Assembly: GCF_001456935.1 (NCBI RefSeq) | Contig: NZ_KQ758495.1 | Span: forward strand, 1 to 35,991 | From: [Bacillus] enclensis | Lineage (GTDB): Bacteria > Bacillota > Bacilli > Bacillales > Bacillaceae_B | Length of the DNA stretch: 35,991 nt | Direction: 5' to 3' | In this document: in pieces, positions 14,480 through 22,226 of the stretch | How the letters are laid out: each line of letters starts with the position of its first letter | How positions within the stretch are numbered: the stretch's first letter is position 1 | Position numbers and translations under genes: made by a program | Notes under the pieces: generated by a model | What the model saw: the letters and a program-made list of their open reading frames with translations, nothing else | Told to the model about the DNA's origin: nothing | Databases searched by the model: none

Positions 14480-15790
14480 TTATGCTGACTTCCTTTGCTT
14501 CCTCCCCTCTTCCACTTCCCAATTCACCAGTTTTTCGAGCGCTATTGATACAAGAACACCGACGATGAATCCATTGGAGATGATCGGCTGGACGAAAATG
14601 GGCAGGCTTGTGAATAAAGCCGGGTCCATGTTCATGATGGATACCCCGATGAGCACAGGGGCCGCGATTCGATAAATCGTCACAGAATCGAACACGGTTC
14701 CCCGCAGGCTCTTGAGTGACGTGCCGAACAGCTGCAGATAGGCGGTGAACAGGACAGCGTTTCCTACTGTGACGGGCAGAGTGGCCAGTACGCCCCCCAG
14801 GAACGGTACGATCCCCAAAAGGGACATAAGGGCACCCCCGATAAGGAACGGCCTTATTTGGAGGATCCTCGTGCTTTCCAGGAAGCCGATCGACGAAGCG
14901 AAAGGGGCATAGGAAACCAGTCCGGACAAAGCCCCGACAATCGAGTAGATGCCGGACAATAAATATGAGCTCGTATACCTTTTCCCGCTGGGCTTTTCAC
15001 CGTAGAGCTGCGCTGCAGCCTGAACGGATGCCAGCGTATTGCTGAGGTTCATCAAGCTTGCCAGGAACGTGATGAAAATGATGCCCATATTCAGGTTGGG
15101 CGCACCAAATGGGAACAAAATAAAAAAAGAACTCCCCGCTGCCGCACTTGCCGGCGTATCTGAGGGAAATAAAAGAAGATAGCCGATCCAGCCCGCTACC
15201 ATCCCGATCAGAATTGAAAAATTGCTTAGGAGGGGCGTCCCTTTTATTTTCAACAGACTGACCAATACAGCAACCGATATGGAAAAGAGACTTGCTGGCA
15301 GGATTAATTGACCATCTTCGGAAATGCTCAACATCCCTTTAAAAAAGATCAGGATCAGCTGAAAGGTCAACAGGAATAGATAGACGCTCATGACCATCGG
15401 CGTAAAAATCCGAGGTATCAGAGACAGCAGCCCAAGTGCCCACAGCACAATGACCGCTGCCCCGGCCAGGAGCATACCGGTGGCGATCCCGCCCCCGACA
15501 GAAGGGAGACTCATCCCAAGGGCCGGTGCGGCGGCGCAAAGATTGAGCACGACTCCCCACATGACCCCTGAATGTCCTTCCATCAGCGGATATTTATGTC
15601 CGATCAGCCCTTGCAGCATGCAGGCAATCCCTGTGAAAATGAGGGAACTCCGGAGGATCACGGCGATTTCATGGGAAGGCAGCTCGAATGCCATCCCGAC
15701 TGAAATCGGCACGACCACTGTATTGGCAAAAATAAAAAACAGCCATTGGACGGCTGAAAAAGCCGCTTCGGCAGTTGATAACTTTTTCAT
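14480..15790 (-). CDS. NCS2 family nucleobase (purine/uracil) permease
   Basis: Integral membrane transporter, 436 residues, about 12-14 hydrophobic segments. The N-terminal WLFFIFANTVVVPISVG segment and the EGHSGVMWG motif (about 71-79) fit the nucleobase-cation-symporter-2 family, and the glycine-rich GALSGLVSYAPFASSIGF block (about 288-305) matches the family's helix-10 region. It most resembles the purine-permease-like branch; the substrate is not clear. AGGAGG lies 7 bases before ATG. A perfect 22-base palindrome lies 32 bases upstream of the start and probably controls it. Confidence 0.88.
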   Translation of the reverse strand: MKKLSTAEAAFSAVQWLFFIFANTVVVPISVGMAFELPSHEIAVILRSSLIFTGIACMLQGLIGHKYPLMEGHSGVMWGVVLNLCAAAPALGMSLPSVGGGIATGMLLAGAAVIVLWALGLLSLIPRIFTPMVMSVYLFLLTFQLILIFFKGMLSISEDGQLILPASLFSISVAVLVSLLKIKGTPLLSNFSILIGMVAGWIGYLLLFPSDTPASAAAGSSFFILFPFGAPNLNMGIIFITFLASLMNLSNTLASVQAAAQLYGEKPSGKRYTSSYLLSGIYSIVGALSGLVSYAPFASSIGFLESTRILQIRPFLIGGALMSLLGIVPFLGGVLATLPVTVGNAVLFTAYLQLFGTSLKSLRGTVFDSVTIYRIAAPVLIGVSIMNMDPALFTSLPIFVQPIISNGFIVGVLVSIALEKLVNWEVEEGRKQRKSA

Positions 15791-15821
15791 ATAAAGCCCT
15801 CCTGAACCTCTTACTCTAAGA

Positions 15822-15843
15822 AATACTTATTATAATAAGTATT
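15822..15843. promoter_or_regulatory. Perfect 22-bp palindrome upstream of the NCS2 permease
   Basis: AATACTTATTATAATAAGTATT is identical to its reverse complement, minus one letter for none: all 22 bases pair. Its centre contains TATAAT on both strands, so it probably overlaps the -10 element. It looks like an operator for a dimeric regulator (MarR, TetR or GntR type cannot be told apart). Confidence 0.75.
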
Positions 15844-15925
15844 CTACGAAACCCTTCGGAATCCTATTTAGACTCACTAACTTTTCAAAATCATCCAGAA
15901 AAAACTGGCCCGCACAAAATAAAAA

Positions 15926-15952
15926 GACACCCGAAATCATTCCGAGGTGTCT
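15926..15952 (-). terminator. Terminator of the DUF3231 gene
   Basis: GACACC / GGTGTC stem extended by CGGAAT-type pairs, with a TTTTTATTTT run on the minus strand just after the gene's stop. Confidence 0.85.
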
Positions 15953-15957
15953 CCCTG

Positions 15958-16935
15958 TTAAGTCTGAGGCGGCTCTTCCATCCATCCGTGCTTGATCATG
16001 ATCTTCGCTCCGTCATGGGCATATGCGAAGATATCCTGCATGATGATGACCATTTTTGCAGGAAGGTCATTCCTGAGGCTGAATGCCGTCCCGATCGAAC
16101 CGCTTCCTACCGAAAAGCTGCAGAACAGGCTCACACAGTACATCATCAATTTATCCGAAAACGGCGCTGTGGTGGATTCCGTCACGTTGCCATTTGACGC
16201 GATGGGAACCTGAAGCTTGCTTTCAAGCATCTTTTTACTCAGGTCATGAACGATATCCTTGGCGATTTGGCTGCCTCTTTCAAAAAATTTGCGCGCGTCT
16301 TTCTCATGTGCGACCTGTGCAAACCCATCGATCATGATGCTCCCCGCTACATTCGCTTCCACCCCATGATACAAATTGGCCACTTCCACCATGTTCAAGT
16401 GTCTGGATTTCGACATAGGGGTGATACCGCCTAAATAACTTGTATCTTTTATGAATCCAACCGATTTTGGCATCGGAACGAACGGTGGGCGTGTAAGCTG
16501 CCCTTTTTCCAGGAGATAGTTTGTGCAGATGGCATAATACTTCTGGGTGATGGCGGTCAGTGTCTGGAACATCTCGATCACGTCTTCACGGTAGGACATC
16601 GTGATACTCAGCGTATGCATCCCCATACTGATTTCCTTGATCATCCGGACAAGCGTGATATCGAACCCGTTTTCATAAAGCTTTGGGGCGTCAAGATGAA
16701 CGTCCTCCTCCGTAAAGCCGATCGGCACCGAAGCACCTTCCTCTTGAAACATCGTCTTTATTTTATGAGGATATACATTGGTTTCTTCATGCAGATCTTC
16801 CATGATCGTTTTTGCCTTTGCATCGTCCGCATGTTTGATCAGATATTCAAGCATCCTTAGGAACATCGTCTTTTGCTGGTATGTAGTCCACAAGACAGCT
16901 ATTTCTGACGAAGATAAAGCTGGTTTGTCGGGCAT
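15958..16935 (-). CDS. DUF3231 family protein
   Basis: 325 residues from the preferred start (MPDKPALSSSEIAVLWTTYQ); GGAGG lies 8 bases before the ATG at 16933-16935, so longer in-frame starts were dropped. It contains two related helical halves (about 5-165 and 180-320), each a likely four-helix bundle, as usual for DUF3231 in Bacillus. Conserved pieces include LWTTYQQKTMFLRMLEYLIK and NLYHGVEANVAGSIMIDGFA. These proteins often occur in spore formers; no biochemical role is established that I know. It stands alone with its own terminator. Confidence 0.88.
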   Translation of the reverse strand: MPDKPALSSSEIAVLWTTYQQKTMFLRMLEYLIKHADDAKAKTIMEDLHEETNVYPHKIKTMFQEEGASVPIGFTEEDVHLDAPKLYENGFDITLVRMIKEISMGMHTLSITMSYREDVIEMFQTLTAITQKYYAICTNYLLEKGQLTRPPFVPMPKSVGFIKDTSYLGGITPMSKSRHLNMVEVANLYHGVEANVAGSIMIDGFAQVAHEKDARKFFERGSQIAKDIVHDLSKKMLESKLQVPIASNGNVTESTTAPFSDKLMMYCVSLFCSFSVGSGSIGTAFSLRNDLPAKMVIIMQDIFAYAHDGAKIMIKHGWMEEPPQT

Positions 16936-17037
16936 GGTCTTTTCCTCCATACAATTTATCGTGGTGCTGCCGGTTAATAGTAGTATGGACCTTATGGAAA
17001 ATGTCATTCATCTTTGGCATTTGACACAATTAAAAAA

Positions 17038-17060
17038 CTCCCGCCTGCAGCAGACGGGAG
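17038..17060 (-). terminator. Terminator of the 3-hydroxybutyrate dehydrogenase gene
   Basis: CTCCCGCCTG with CAGACGGGAG forms a strong stem (one G-T-type imperfection), with a six-base T-run on the minus strand. Confidence 0.9.
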
Positions 17061-17071
17061 GATTGATGGAA

Positions 17072-17848
17072 TTATTGGGCAGTATAACCGCCGTCGATAA
17101 CGATCGCCTGGCCGGTCACACTCTTTGCTTTTTCACTGGAAAGGAACATTGCGTAGTCGGCAATTTCGCTGACATCCAGAAGGCGCTGCTGAGGAACAAG
17201 CGGGTAGATGACCTCTTCCAATACTTTTTCCAAAGGCACCCCTCTTGTTTCTGAGATATCCTTCAATTGTCCACGTACAAGCGGGGTATCTACATAACCC
17301 GGGCAAAGGGCATTTACTGTCACTCCGTGCGCCGCGCTTTCAAGGGCAGCGACCTTCGTCAGACCGATCACCCCGTGCTTCGCGCTGTTATAAGCCGCTT
17401 TGCCGGCAAAACCGATCAGTCCGTTGATGGATGCCACATTGATGATGCGGCCGAAGCCTTGTTCCTTCATGATAGGGAAGGCATATTTTGTAGCGATGAA
17501 CGGTGCTGTCAGCATGATTTTCTGCATCAGTTCGAATTTGGCTGTCGGGAAATCCTCGATCGGGGATACATGCTGAAGTCCCGCATTGTTGATGAGGACA
17601 TCGACGCGTCCGTATTTTTCACGTGCTGCTTCGATCATGTTTTTGATGTCATCTTCGCTGGTGACATCTGCTTTTAGTCCGATTGCTTCGAAGCCAAGGT
17701 CGCGGAGACCCTTTGCAGCTGTTTCCACGCCTTCCGTGTTCAAGTCTGTGAGCACGACCTTGCTTCCGTTTTCCGCGAATGTTTTACCGATTTCATATCC
17801 AATCCCACTTGCAGAACCTGTAATGACAACGACTTTATTTTCAACCAT
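17072..17848 (-). CDS. 3-hydroxybutyrate dehydrogenase (SDR family)
   Basis: NAD-dependent short-chain dehydrogenase, 258 residues, starting MVENKVVVITGSASGIG. The Rossmann glycine motif is TGSASGIG (about 10-17), followed by NNAG (about 88-91) and the catalytic Y-x-x-x-K in YNSAKHG, with an upstream active-site serine in NVASING. The LQHVSPIEDFP segment after NNAG and the C-terminal PLVPQQRLL are typical of D-3-hydroxybutyrate dehydrogenases, which oxidise 3-hydroxybutyrate to acetoacetate. AAGGAG precedes the ATG at 17846-17848; a longer ORF runs back into a repeat and is not real. The upstream GntP-family permease fits uptake of the substrate, an arrangement like yxjC and yxjF of B. subtilis. 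Confidence 0.9.
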   Translation of the reverse strand: MVENKVVVITGSASGIGYEIGKTFAENGSKVVLTDLNTEGVETAAKGLRDLGFEAIGLKADVTSEDDIKNMIEAAREKYGRVDVLINNAGLQHVSPIEDFPTAKFELMQKIMLTAPFIATKYAFPIMKEQGFGRIINVASINGLIGFAGKAAYNSAKHGVIGLTKVAALESAAHGVTVNALCPGYVDTPLVRGQLKDISETRGVPLEKVLEEVIYPLVPQQRLLDVSEIADYAMFLSSEKAKSVTGQAIVIDGGYTAQ

Positions 17849-17870
17849 TGTGAACACTCCTTTTAATACC

Positions 17871-18002
17871 GCTGTTGGTTTCCGTGCAAGACTTCGCTTT
17901 CCGCGGGTAGCCCGTGAGCCTCCTCGGCGCTTACGCTCCTGCGGGGTCTCACATAAGCTACTCTTCCCGCAGGAGTCTTCGTCTTGCACTCCAACCAACA
18001 GC
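17871..18002. repeat. Complete dispersed palindromic repeat (Bacillaceae type), 132 bp
   Basis: Terminal inverted repeats GCTGTTGGTT (17871-17880) and AACCAACAGC (17993-18002) are perfect over 10 bases and continue as CCGTGCAAGAC / GTCTTGCACTCC. The interior has CTTCGCTTTCCGCGGG, GTGAGCCTCCTCGG, CTGCGGGGTCTCAC and CCCGCAGGAG, a pattern I recognise from many Bacillaceae genomes. It sits between the GntP permease stop and the dehydrogenase start. Confidence 0.85.
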
Positions 18003-18098
18003 TGGCAACGATTATTACATTACTTAACTTTAGGACAAAATTTGATTAATTAAATTGATTACACATTCAATACAATTTCCCGTCGAACCAGAATTTTT

Positions 18099-19382
18099 TT
18101 AAATAATACCGATAGTAGCCATGATGATACCGGCGATCATGGCGATGGTCGGGATGACGAGGCCTACCATGAAGACGTCTTTGTAGCAGTCTTTGTGCGA
18201 TACTTTTGTGACGGCGAGCAGGGTCAGCAGCGCACCGTTATGCGGCAGGATCGATGCCCCTGAAGCAATGGCTGCCATGCGGTGAAAGGCCTCCGGGTTC
18301 ATTCCCGTTGACTGCGCCAGATTGGCGTATGTGTCTCCGAGTGCCTGAAGCGCAATTCCCATCCCGCCGGATGCCGAACCGGTGATCATCGCCAGGATCT
18401 GGACGATCAGAGACTCTGACACAAGCGGGTTGCTTGATACGCCGAGCATGATGCCGGTGATGTCCTTGAATTCCGGTACGCTTGTGACCACGGCGCCGAA
18501 GCCGACGGCCGCACTCGTATTGATGATCGCCATGACGGAACCCTTTGCCCCTTCATTGATTGAAGGGATGAATTTTTTGTACTGCCCTATGTTGATGAGC
18601 AGGATTGCAGCAATCCCGGCAAGCAGCGAGGGAAGCGGATCGATTTTGATCCCGTTCAGCAGGATGACGACCAACAGAAGTGGTGCGAGGGAAAAGATCC
18701 AGTTCGGAAGCCTGGTCTCGTTATCGTCTTCCTCTTTTTCACCTTTCAGCTCTTTGAATGTATCCCCTGCAGCCGACATTTTCTTCTCTCGGTAAGAGAG
18801 CCAAAAATAGCCTCCGACGGCCATGATCAGGGTGGCCGCAATCCCCATGAAGGAGCCGGCCATCGGATCTGTGCCGAAAGTGGGCATCGGGATCAGATTC
18901 TGGATCTGCGGCGTGCCCGGTACGGCCGTCATCGTAAACGTGAAGGCCCCGAGCACAATCGTCGGGGCGATCAGCTTCCGTGAGATATTTGCTTTTTTAA
19001 ATAATGCGACGGCGATCGGATAAATGGCGAAAACGACCACAAAAAGACTGACGCCCCCGTAGGTCAGGATGGCCGCTGCCGCCAGCACGCCAAGGATGGC
19101 GCGCTTCTCCCCGATCATTTTCGTGATTTGCAATGCGACTGATTTAGCCGCTCCCGTATCCTCCATCAGCTTTCCGAATACCGCGCCGAGCAGGAATATC
19201 GGAAACCATTTTTTCGCGAAGTCCACAAAGCCGGACATATACGTATTCGTGTAGGCATCCATGAGATCAAGGCCGCTCAGGAGGGCCACAATCCCGGATA
19301 CGACAGGAGCGATCCAGATGATGGACCAGCCCAGATAGGCAAATACCATCAGCAGGATCAATCCGATACTGATACTTAACAA
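18099..19382 (-). CDS. GntP-family permease, probably for 3-hydroxybutyrate
   Basis: Integral membrane transporter, 427 residues, about 12 hydrophobic segments. Family pieces include FPIFLLGAVFGKLMEDTGAA, an AILTYGGVSLFVVVFAIYPI segment, AVPGTPQIQNLIPM and the C-terminal GASILPHNGALLTLLAVTK, which define GntP/gluconate-type symporters. A charged cytosolic loop lies at about 205-225. The start is TTG at 19380-19382, chosen because AAGGG lies 6 bases upstream. The partner dehydrogenase downstream suggests 3-hydroxybutyrate as substrate. It is divergent from a LysR-type regulator, which likely controls it. Confidence 0.88.
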   Translation of the reverse strand: MLSISIGLILLMVFAYLGWSIIWIAPVVSGIVALLSGLDLMDAYTNTYMSGFVDFAKKWFPIFLLGAVFGKLMEDTGAAKSVALQITKMIGEKRAILGVLAAAAILTYGGVSLFVVVFAIYPIAVALFKKANISRKLIAPTIVLGAFTFTMTAVPGTPQIQNLIPMPTFGTDPMAGSFMGIAATLIMAVGGYFWLSYREKKMSAAGDTFKELKGEKEEDDNETRLPNWIFSLAPLLLVVILLNGIKIDPLPSLLAGIAAILLINIGQYKKFIPSINEGAKGSVMAIINTSAAVGFGAVVTSVPEFKDITGIMLGVSSNPLVSESLIVQILAMITGSASGGMGIALQALGDTYANLAQSTGMNPEAFHRMAAIASGASILPHNGALLTLLAVTKVSHKDCYKDVFMVGLVIPTIAMIAGIIMATIGII

Positions 19383-19480
19383 TCTATTCCCTTCTTCCCA
19401 TTAAAAAGAGAGAGTGCGCTTTCATCAATCGCGTCTCCCTTTCAGTTGTCTGTTTTTTTCACGTCTGTGATTTTACTCCT

Positions 19481-19524
19481 GCATAATAAATAAGTAAAAT
19501 GAATTGTTGGAATAAGTATTATGC
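19481..19524. promoter_or_regulatory. Inverted repeat in the permease/LysR divergent region
   Basis: GCATAATA (19481-19488) and TATTATGC (19517-19524) form a perfect inverted repeat with a 28-base spacer. This is typical of a LysR-type regulator binding region with two half sites, between the permease (start 19382, minus) and the regulator (start 19557, plus). Confidence 0.55.
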
Positions 19525-19556
19525 AAAAAAGTTATATGTAGAAAGGATGTTAAACC

Positions 19557-20438
19557 ATGGATATCCGCCAACTCACCTACTTTCATGAAGTAGCCAAGCA
19601 TAAAAGTTTCACGAAGGCCTCACAGGTGCTGCATGTTTCCCAGCCATCCCTGAGCAAAATGGTGAAGAGTCTTGAAGAGGAACTCCAGGTCGCCCTCATC
19701 GACCGCTCTTCCCGCCAGATCGAACTGACGGAGGCAGGCAGCATCGTGTTTGAGCAGGGGCAGATGATCCTCGAATCCGTGAATCACCTGTCTACCCACC
19801 TCTATGACCTGATGAACCTGAAGCGCGGGAAAATCAAAGTCGGAATCCCGCCGCTCATCGGCTTTCTATTTTTCCCGGCGATCATCCGGACGTTCAAGAG
19901 TGCGTATCCGGACATCGAAATTGAGCTGATTGAAGAAGGAGCGAATAAGATCGAGGAAATGGTCGGGGACGGGCTGCTCGACTTGGGAATCGTCGTACTG
20001 CCAATGGATGATGAGATCTTTGATATCACACCGTTCGTTTCAGAAAAAATGATGCTCTTCGTCCATGCTTCCCATCCTTTTGCGGTGAAGGAACAAGTTG
20101 AAATGAACGAACTCGAATCAGAATCATTCATCCTTTTCAGCGAAGACTTCGCCCTGCACGGCAGGATTATAGAGGAGTGCCAGAATGCCGGGTTCTATCC
20201 GCATATTTCATATGAAAGCTCCCAGTGGGATTTCATTTCCGGGATGATCGGGGAGAACCTGGGCGTCTCAATTTTTCCGCAGTCGATTAAGAATAAAGTG
20301 AATCAGGACCAGGTCAAGGCCATTCCGATCTCTAATCCGTCTATCCCCTGGGATCTGGGAATCATCACGAAAAAAGGAAGATATGTGTCCCATGCCGCGG
20401 AAGAATTCATTAAGATGCTGAAGGATTTCAATCATTAA
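19557..20438 (+). CDS. LysR-type transcriptional regulator
   Basis: 293 residues. The N-terminal winged helix-turn-helix (about 1-60) is classic: MDIRQLTYFHEVAKHKSFTK, then ASQVLHVSQPSLSKMVKSLE. A linker helix follows, and a two-lobed effector domain fills 90-290 (KIKVGIPPLIG, LDLGIVVLPM). AAAGGATG lies about 10 bases before ATG. It is divergent from the GntP permease, with an inverted repeat in between, so it probably senses the transported acid or a product of it. Effector not known. Confidence 0.92.
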   Translation: MDIRQLTYFHEVAKHKSFTKASQVLHVSQPSLSKMVKSLEEELQVALIDRSSRQIELTEAGSIVFEQGQMILESVNHLSTHLYDLMNLKRGKIKVGIPPLIGFLFFPAIIRTFKSAYPDIEIELIEEGANKIEEMVGDGLLDLGIVVLPMDDEIFDITPFVSEKMMLFVHASHPFAVKEQVEMNELESESFILFSEDFALHGRIIEECQNAGFYPHISYESSQWDFISGMIGENLGVSIFPQSIKNKVNQDQVKAIPISNPSIPWDLGIITKKGRYVSHAAEEFIKMLKDFNH

Positions 20439-20541
20439 TTATTCAATGAGTGCATAGTTTAAATAATTAATATGTATTTTACGCATAAACAAACGTCATT
20501 TATAGTTAACCCTGTACTCACAACACAGGAGGTAACCACTT

Positions 20542-20946
20542 ATGAATGACAAGCGTTATGAACACGGCATGGAAAAATTAATGGAATATACAGTGAAGGA
20601 TAGGGAGAATGCTTCAACACATTTGAAGATTGCAGACGATTTGCAGGACATCGCTCCTGATGTCGCAAAATACATCATCGAGTTTGCTTACGGTAATATT
20701 TATACGAGGGATGGCCTGAGCAATAAACAACGAGCGCTCGTCACGATCTCATCCCTTGTCACGCAGGGGACGGAGCCTCAATTGGAACTGCACCTGAACA
20801 CAGGGCTGACTGCAGGACTCACGCAGAAGGAAATCGTCGAGGCGATCACCCAGCTCATCCCATACACAGGATTCCCGCGTGTTCTGAATGCTTTGAAGGT
20901 CGCGAAGAAGGTGTTTTCCATCAGGGCGGGTGAAGAAACGGCATAA
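20542..20946 (+). CDS. Carboxymuconolactone decarboxylase family protein
   Basis: 134 residues, all-helical CMD/AhpD-type fold: IIEFAYGNIYTRDGLSNKQR, LVTISSLVTQGTEPQLELHL and the C-terminal EAITQLIPYTGFPRVLNALK are typical. It lacks the CxxC pair of AhpD peroxidase subunits, so a decarboxylase-like or unknown role is likelier. AGGAGG precedes ATG by about 9 bases. It follows the LysR gene in the same direction, about 100 bases apart, and may share its regulation. Confidence 0.88.
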   Translation: MNDKRYEHGMEKLMEYTVKDRENASTHLKIADDLQDIAPDVAKYIIEFAYGNIYTRDGLSNKQRALVTISSLVTQGTEPQLELHLNTGLTAGLTQKEIVEAITQLIPYTGFPRVLNALKVAKKVFSIRAGEETA

Positions 20947-21070
20947 TGTTTGAGCGGCGCAGGGGCTTCCTCTGCGTCATTCATTATTGCTCGCTTGCGA
21001 CGGTCATCAGTTAATACCCCACAATGTATTTGAGGTATTATGTTTAGCAAAATTTGTCGAAAAATCGCCA

Positions 21071-21170
21071 GTTCGCTCATAAGTCTGTGTATTTCGCCCT
21101 TATATTGAAAATTCCGCCCTTAAACGAAAAGACTTCGCTCTTAAATCAAAAATCCCGCCCATAAATCCGG
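21071..21170. repeat. Array of five repeats spaced 20-21 bp (TCGCYCWTAAA core)
   Basis: The CGC of each unit begins at 21074, 21095, 21115, 21136 and 21156, with spacings of 21, 20, 21 and 20. The units read like TTCGCYCWTAAAT followed by an A-rich stretch. Confidence 0.75.
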
Positions 21171-21270
21171 CCCTATACCCCCGGCCCCCACTCCAAATCA
21201 CCCTAAAAAACACCTGCCAACAGTCGTAAGCCCCGGCGGGAATCAAGCTATCTCTCCACAAATCACAAAA

Positions 21271-21299
21271 AAGCCCACTTCATTATCCAAAGTGAGCTT
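21271..21299 (-). terminator. Terminator of the carotenoid operon
   Basis: AAGCCCACTT with AAGTGAGCTT forms a stem with one mismatch; a TTTTTT run follows on the minus strand, downstream of the crtM-like stop. Confidence 0.75.
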
Positions 21300-21383
21300 C
21301 AACATGCACAACTATCCAACTTGATCACCAACTCTGCTGTCAAATTGAGCTCTCTTCGAAGAGCACCTGAATCTGCTCCTCCA

Positions 21384-22226
21384 TCAAAGCGAGCTCAACC
21401 CGACCACGATCTCTTTCTTCGTCTCTTCATCCACATAGTGCTTCTGACCGAAAACCTTATGCTTCTTCGAACGGATCGTCGGCAGGATCTCCCGGTACAG
21501 ATAGGCTGCACCCCTAACCGGAATACGGGAAGAAAGCGGGTATTCCTTCATCGTTTTGAACGCTTCCGCGTATAGGCTCTCAGCTTCCGAAGCAATCTCT
21601 TCCCAGAGGCTGATGAAGGAGTCATCGACGACGCCTGCCCTCAGCATACATTCCGTCACGCCGTGCTTCCTCATCAGCTCCTGAGGAAGATATATCCGGT
21701 CGCGGTCCAGGTCCTCGCTGATATCCCGCAGGATATTCGTGAGCTGCATGGCAAGTCCGAGCGAGATACCGCCATCCTTCAGCACATCCGTCTTACCCGG
21801 AGCAAGGATCGGCAGCAGCATCAGGCCGACCGTGCTTGCGACATGATAGGAGTAGTCCAGCAGGTCATCAAGCGTTTCATAGCGATTGATCGTCAAATCC
21901 ATCTCCTGACCCTTGATGAGGTCATGGAAAGCCCGGGCGTCCATCTCGTAGCGGCCGAATACATCATCGAGGGCAAGCCACGACGGATTCTCCGCATCAT
22001 ACTCCCCTTTTAAAAACTGATCAAATTCCGCTTTGAACAGGACCAGTTCCGCTTCCGGGTTCCTGCCTTCGTCCACGATGTCGTCGACCCTGCGACAGAA
22101 GGAATAGACGGCCCACACGGCGTTACGTTCATCTTTCGGCAGCAGGGAAAAGGCTTTGTAAAAGGTTTTGCTGTGATGCTTTATGACGACTTCACATTGT
22201 TTATACGCTTCTTTTACACTACACAT
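21384..22226 (-). CDS. crtM: Dehydrosqualene/phytoene synthase (trans-isoprenyl condensing enzyme)
   Basis: 280 residues from the chosen start MCSVKEAY; AAGGAG lies 9 bases before ATG at 22224-22226, and the in-frame ATG two codons upstream is too close. It has both aspartate-rich motifs of squalene/phytoene synthases: DDIVDE (about 48-53) and NILRDISEDLDRDR (about 165-178). It condenses two prenyl diphosphates head to head, in bacilli usually two farnesyl diphosphates giving a C30 dehydrosqualene. It overlaps the upstream desaturase by 8 bases, so translation is coupled. C30 versus C40 cannot be proved from sequence. Confidence 0.87.
   Translation of the reverse strand: MCSVKEAYKQCEVVIKHHSKTFYKAFSLLPKDERNAVWAVYSFCRRVDDIVDEGRNPEAELVLFKAEFDQFLKGEYDAENPSWLALDDVFGRYEMDARAFHDLIKGQEMDLTINRYETLDDLLDYSYHVASTVGLMLLPILAPGKTDVLKDGGISLGLAMQLTNILRDISEDLDRDRIYLPQELMRKHGVTECMLRAGVVDDSFISLWEEIASEAESLYAEAFKTMKEYPLSSRIPVRGAAYLYREILPTIRSKKHKVFGQKHYVDEETKKEIVVGLSSL

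Larger units (their letters stand above)
20947..21383. other. Intergenic region with a phased repeat array and the crt terminator
   Basis: 437 bases. A hairpin of GCGCAGGGG/CCTCTGCGT type at about 20956-20977 lacks a T-run. A phased array lies at 21071-21170. The terminator of the carotenoid operon is at 21271-21299. No gene was seen. Confidence 0.7.

Noticed and set aside
17849..17998. N-terminal extension of the 3-hydroxybutyrate dehydrogenase
   Set aside because: The extension lies inside the dispersed repeat at 17871-18002, and a proper ribosome binding site precedes the internal ATG at 17846-17848.
20956..20977. Terminator after the CMD-family gene
   Set aside because: The stem is plausible but no T-run follows on either strand, so it was not called.
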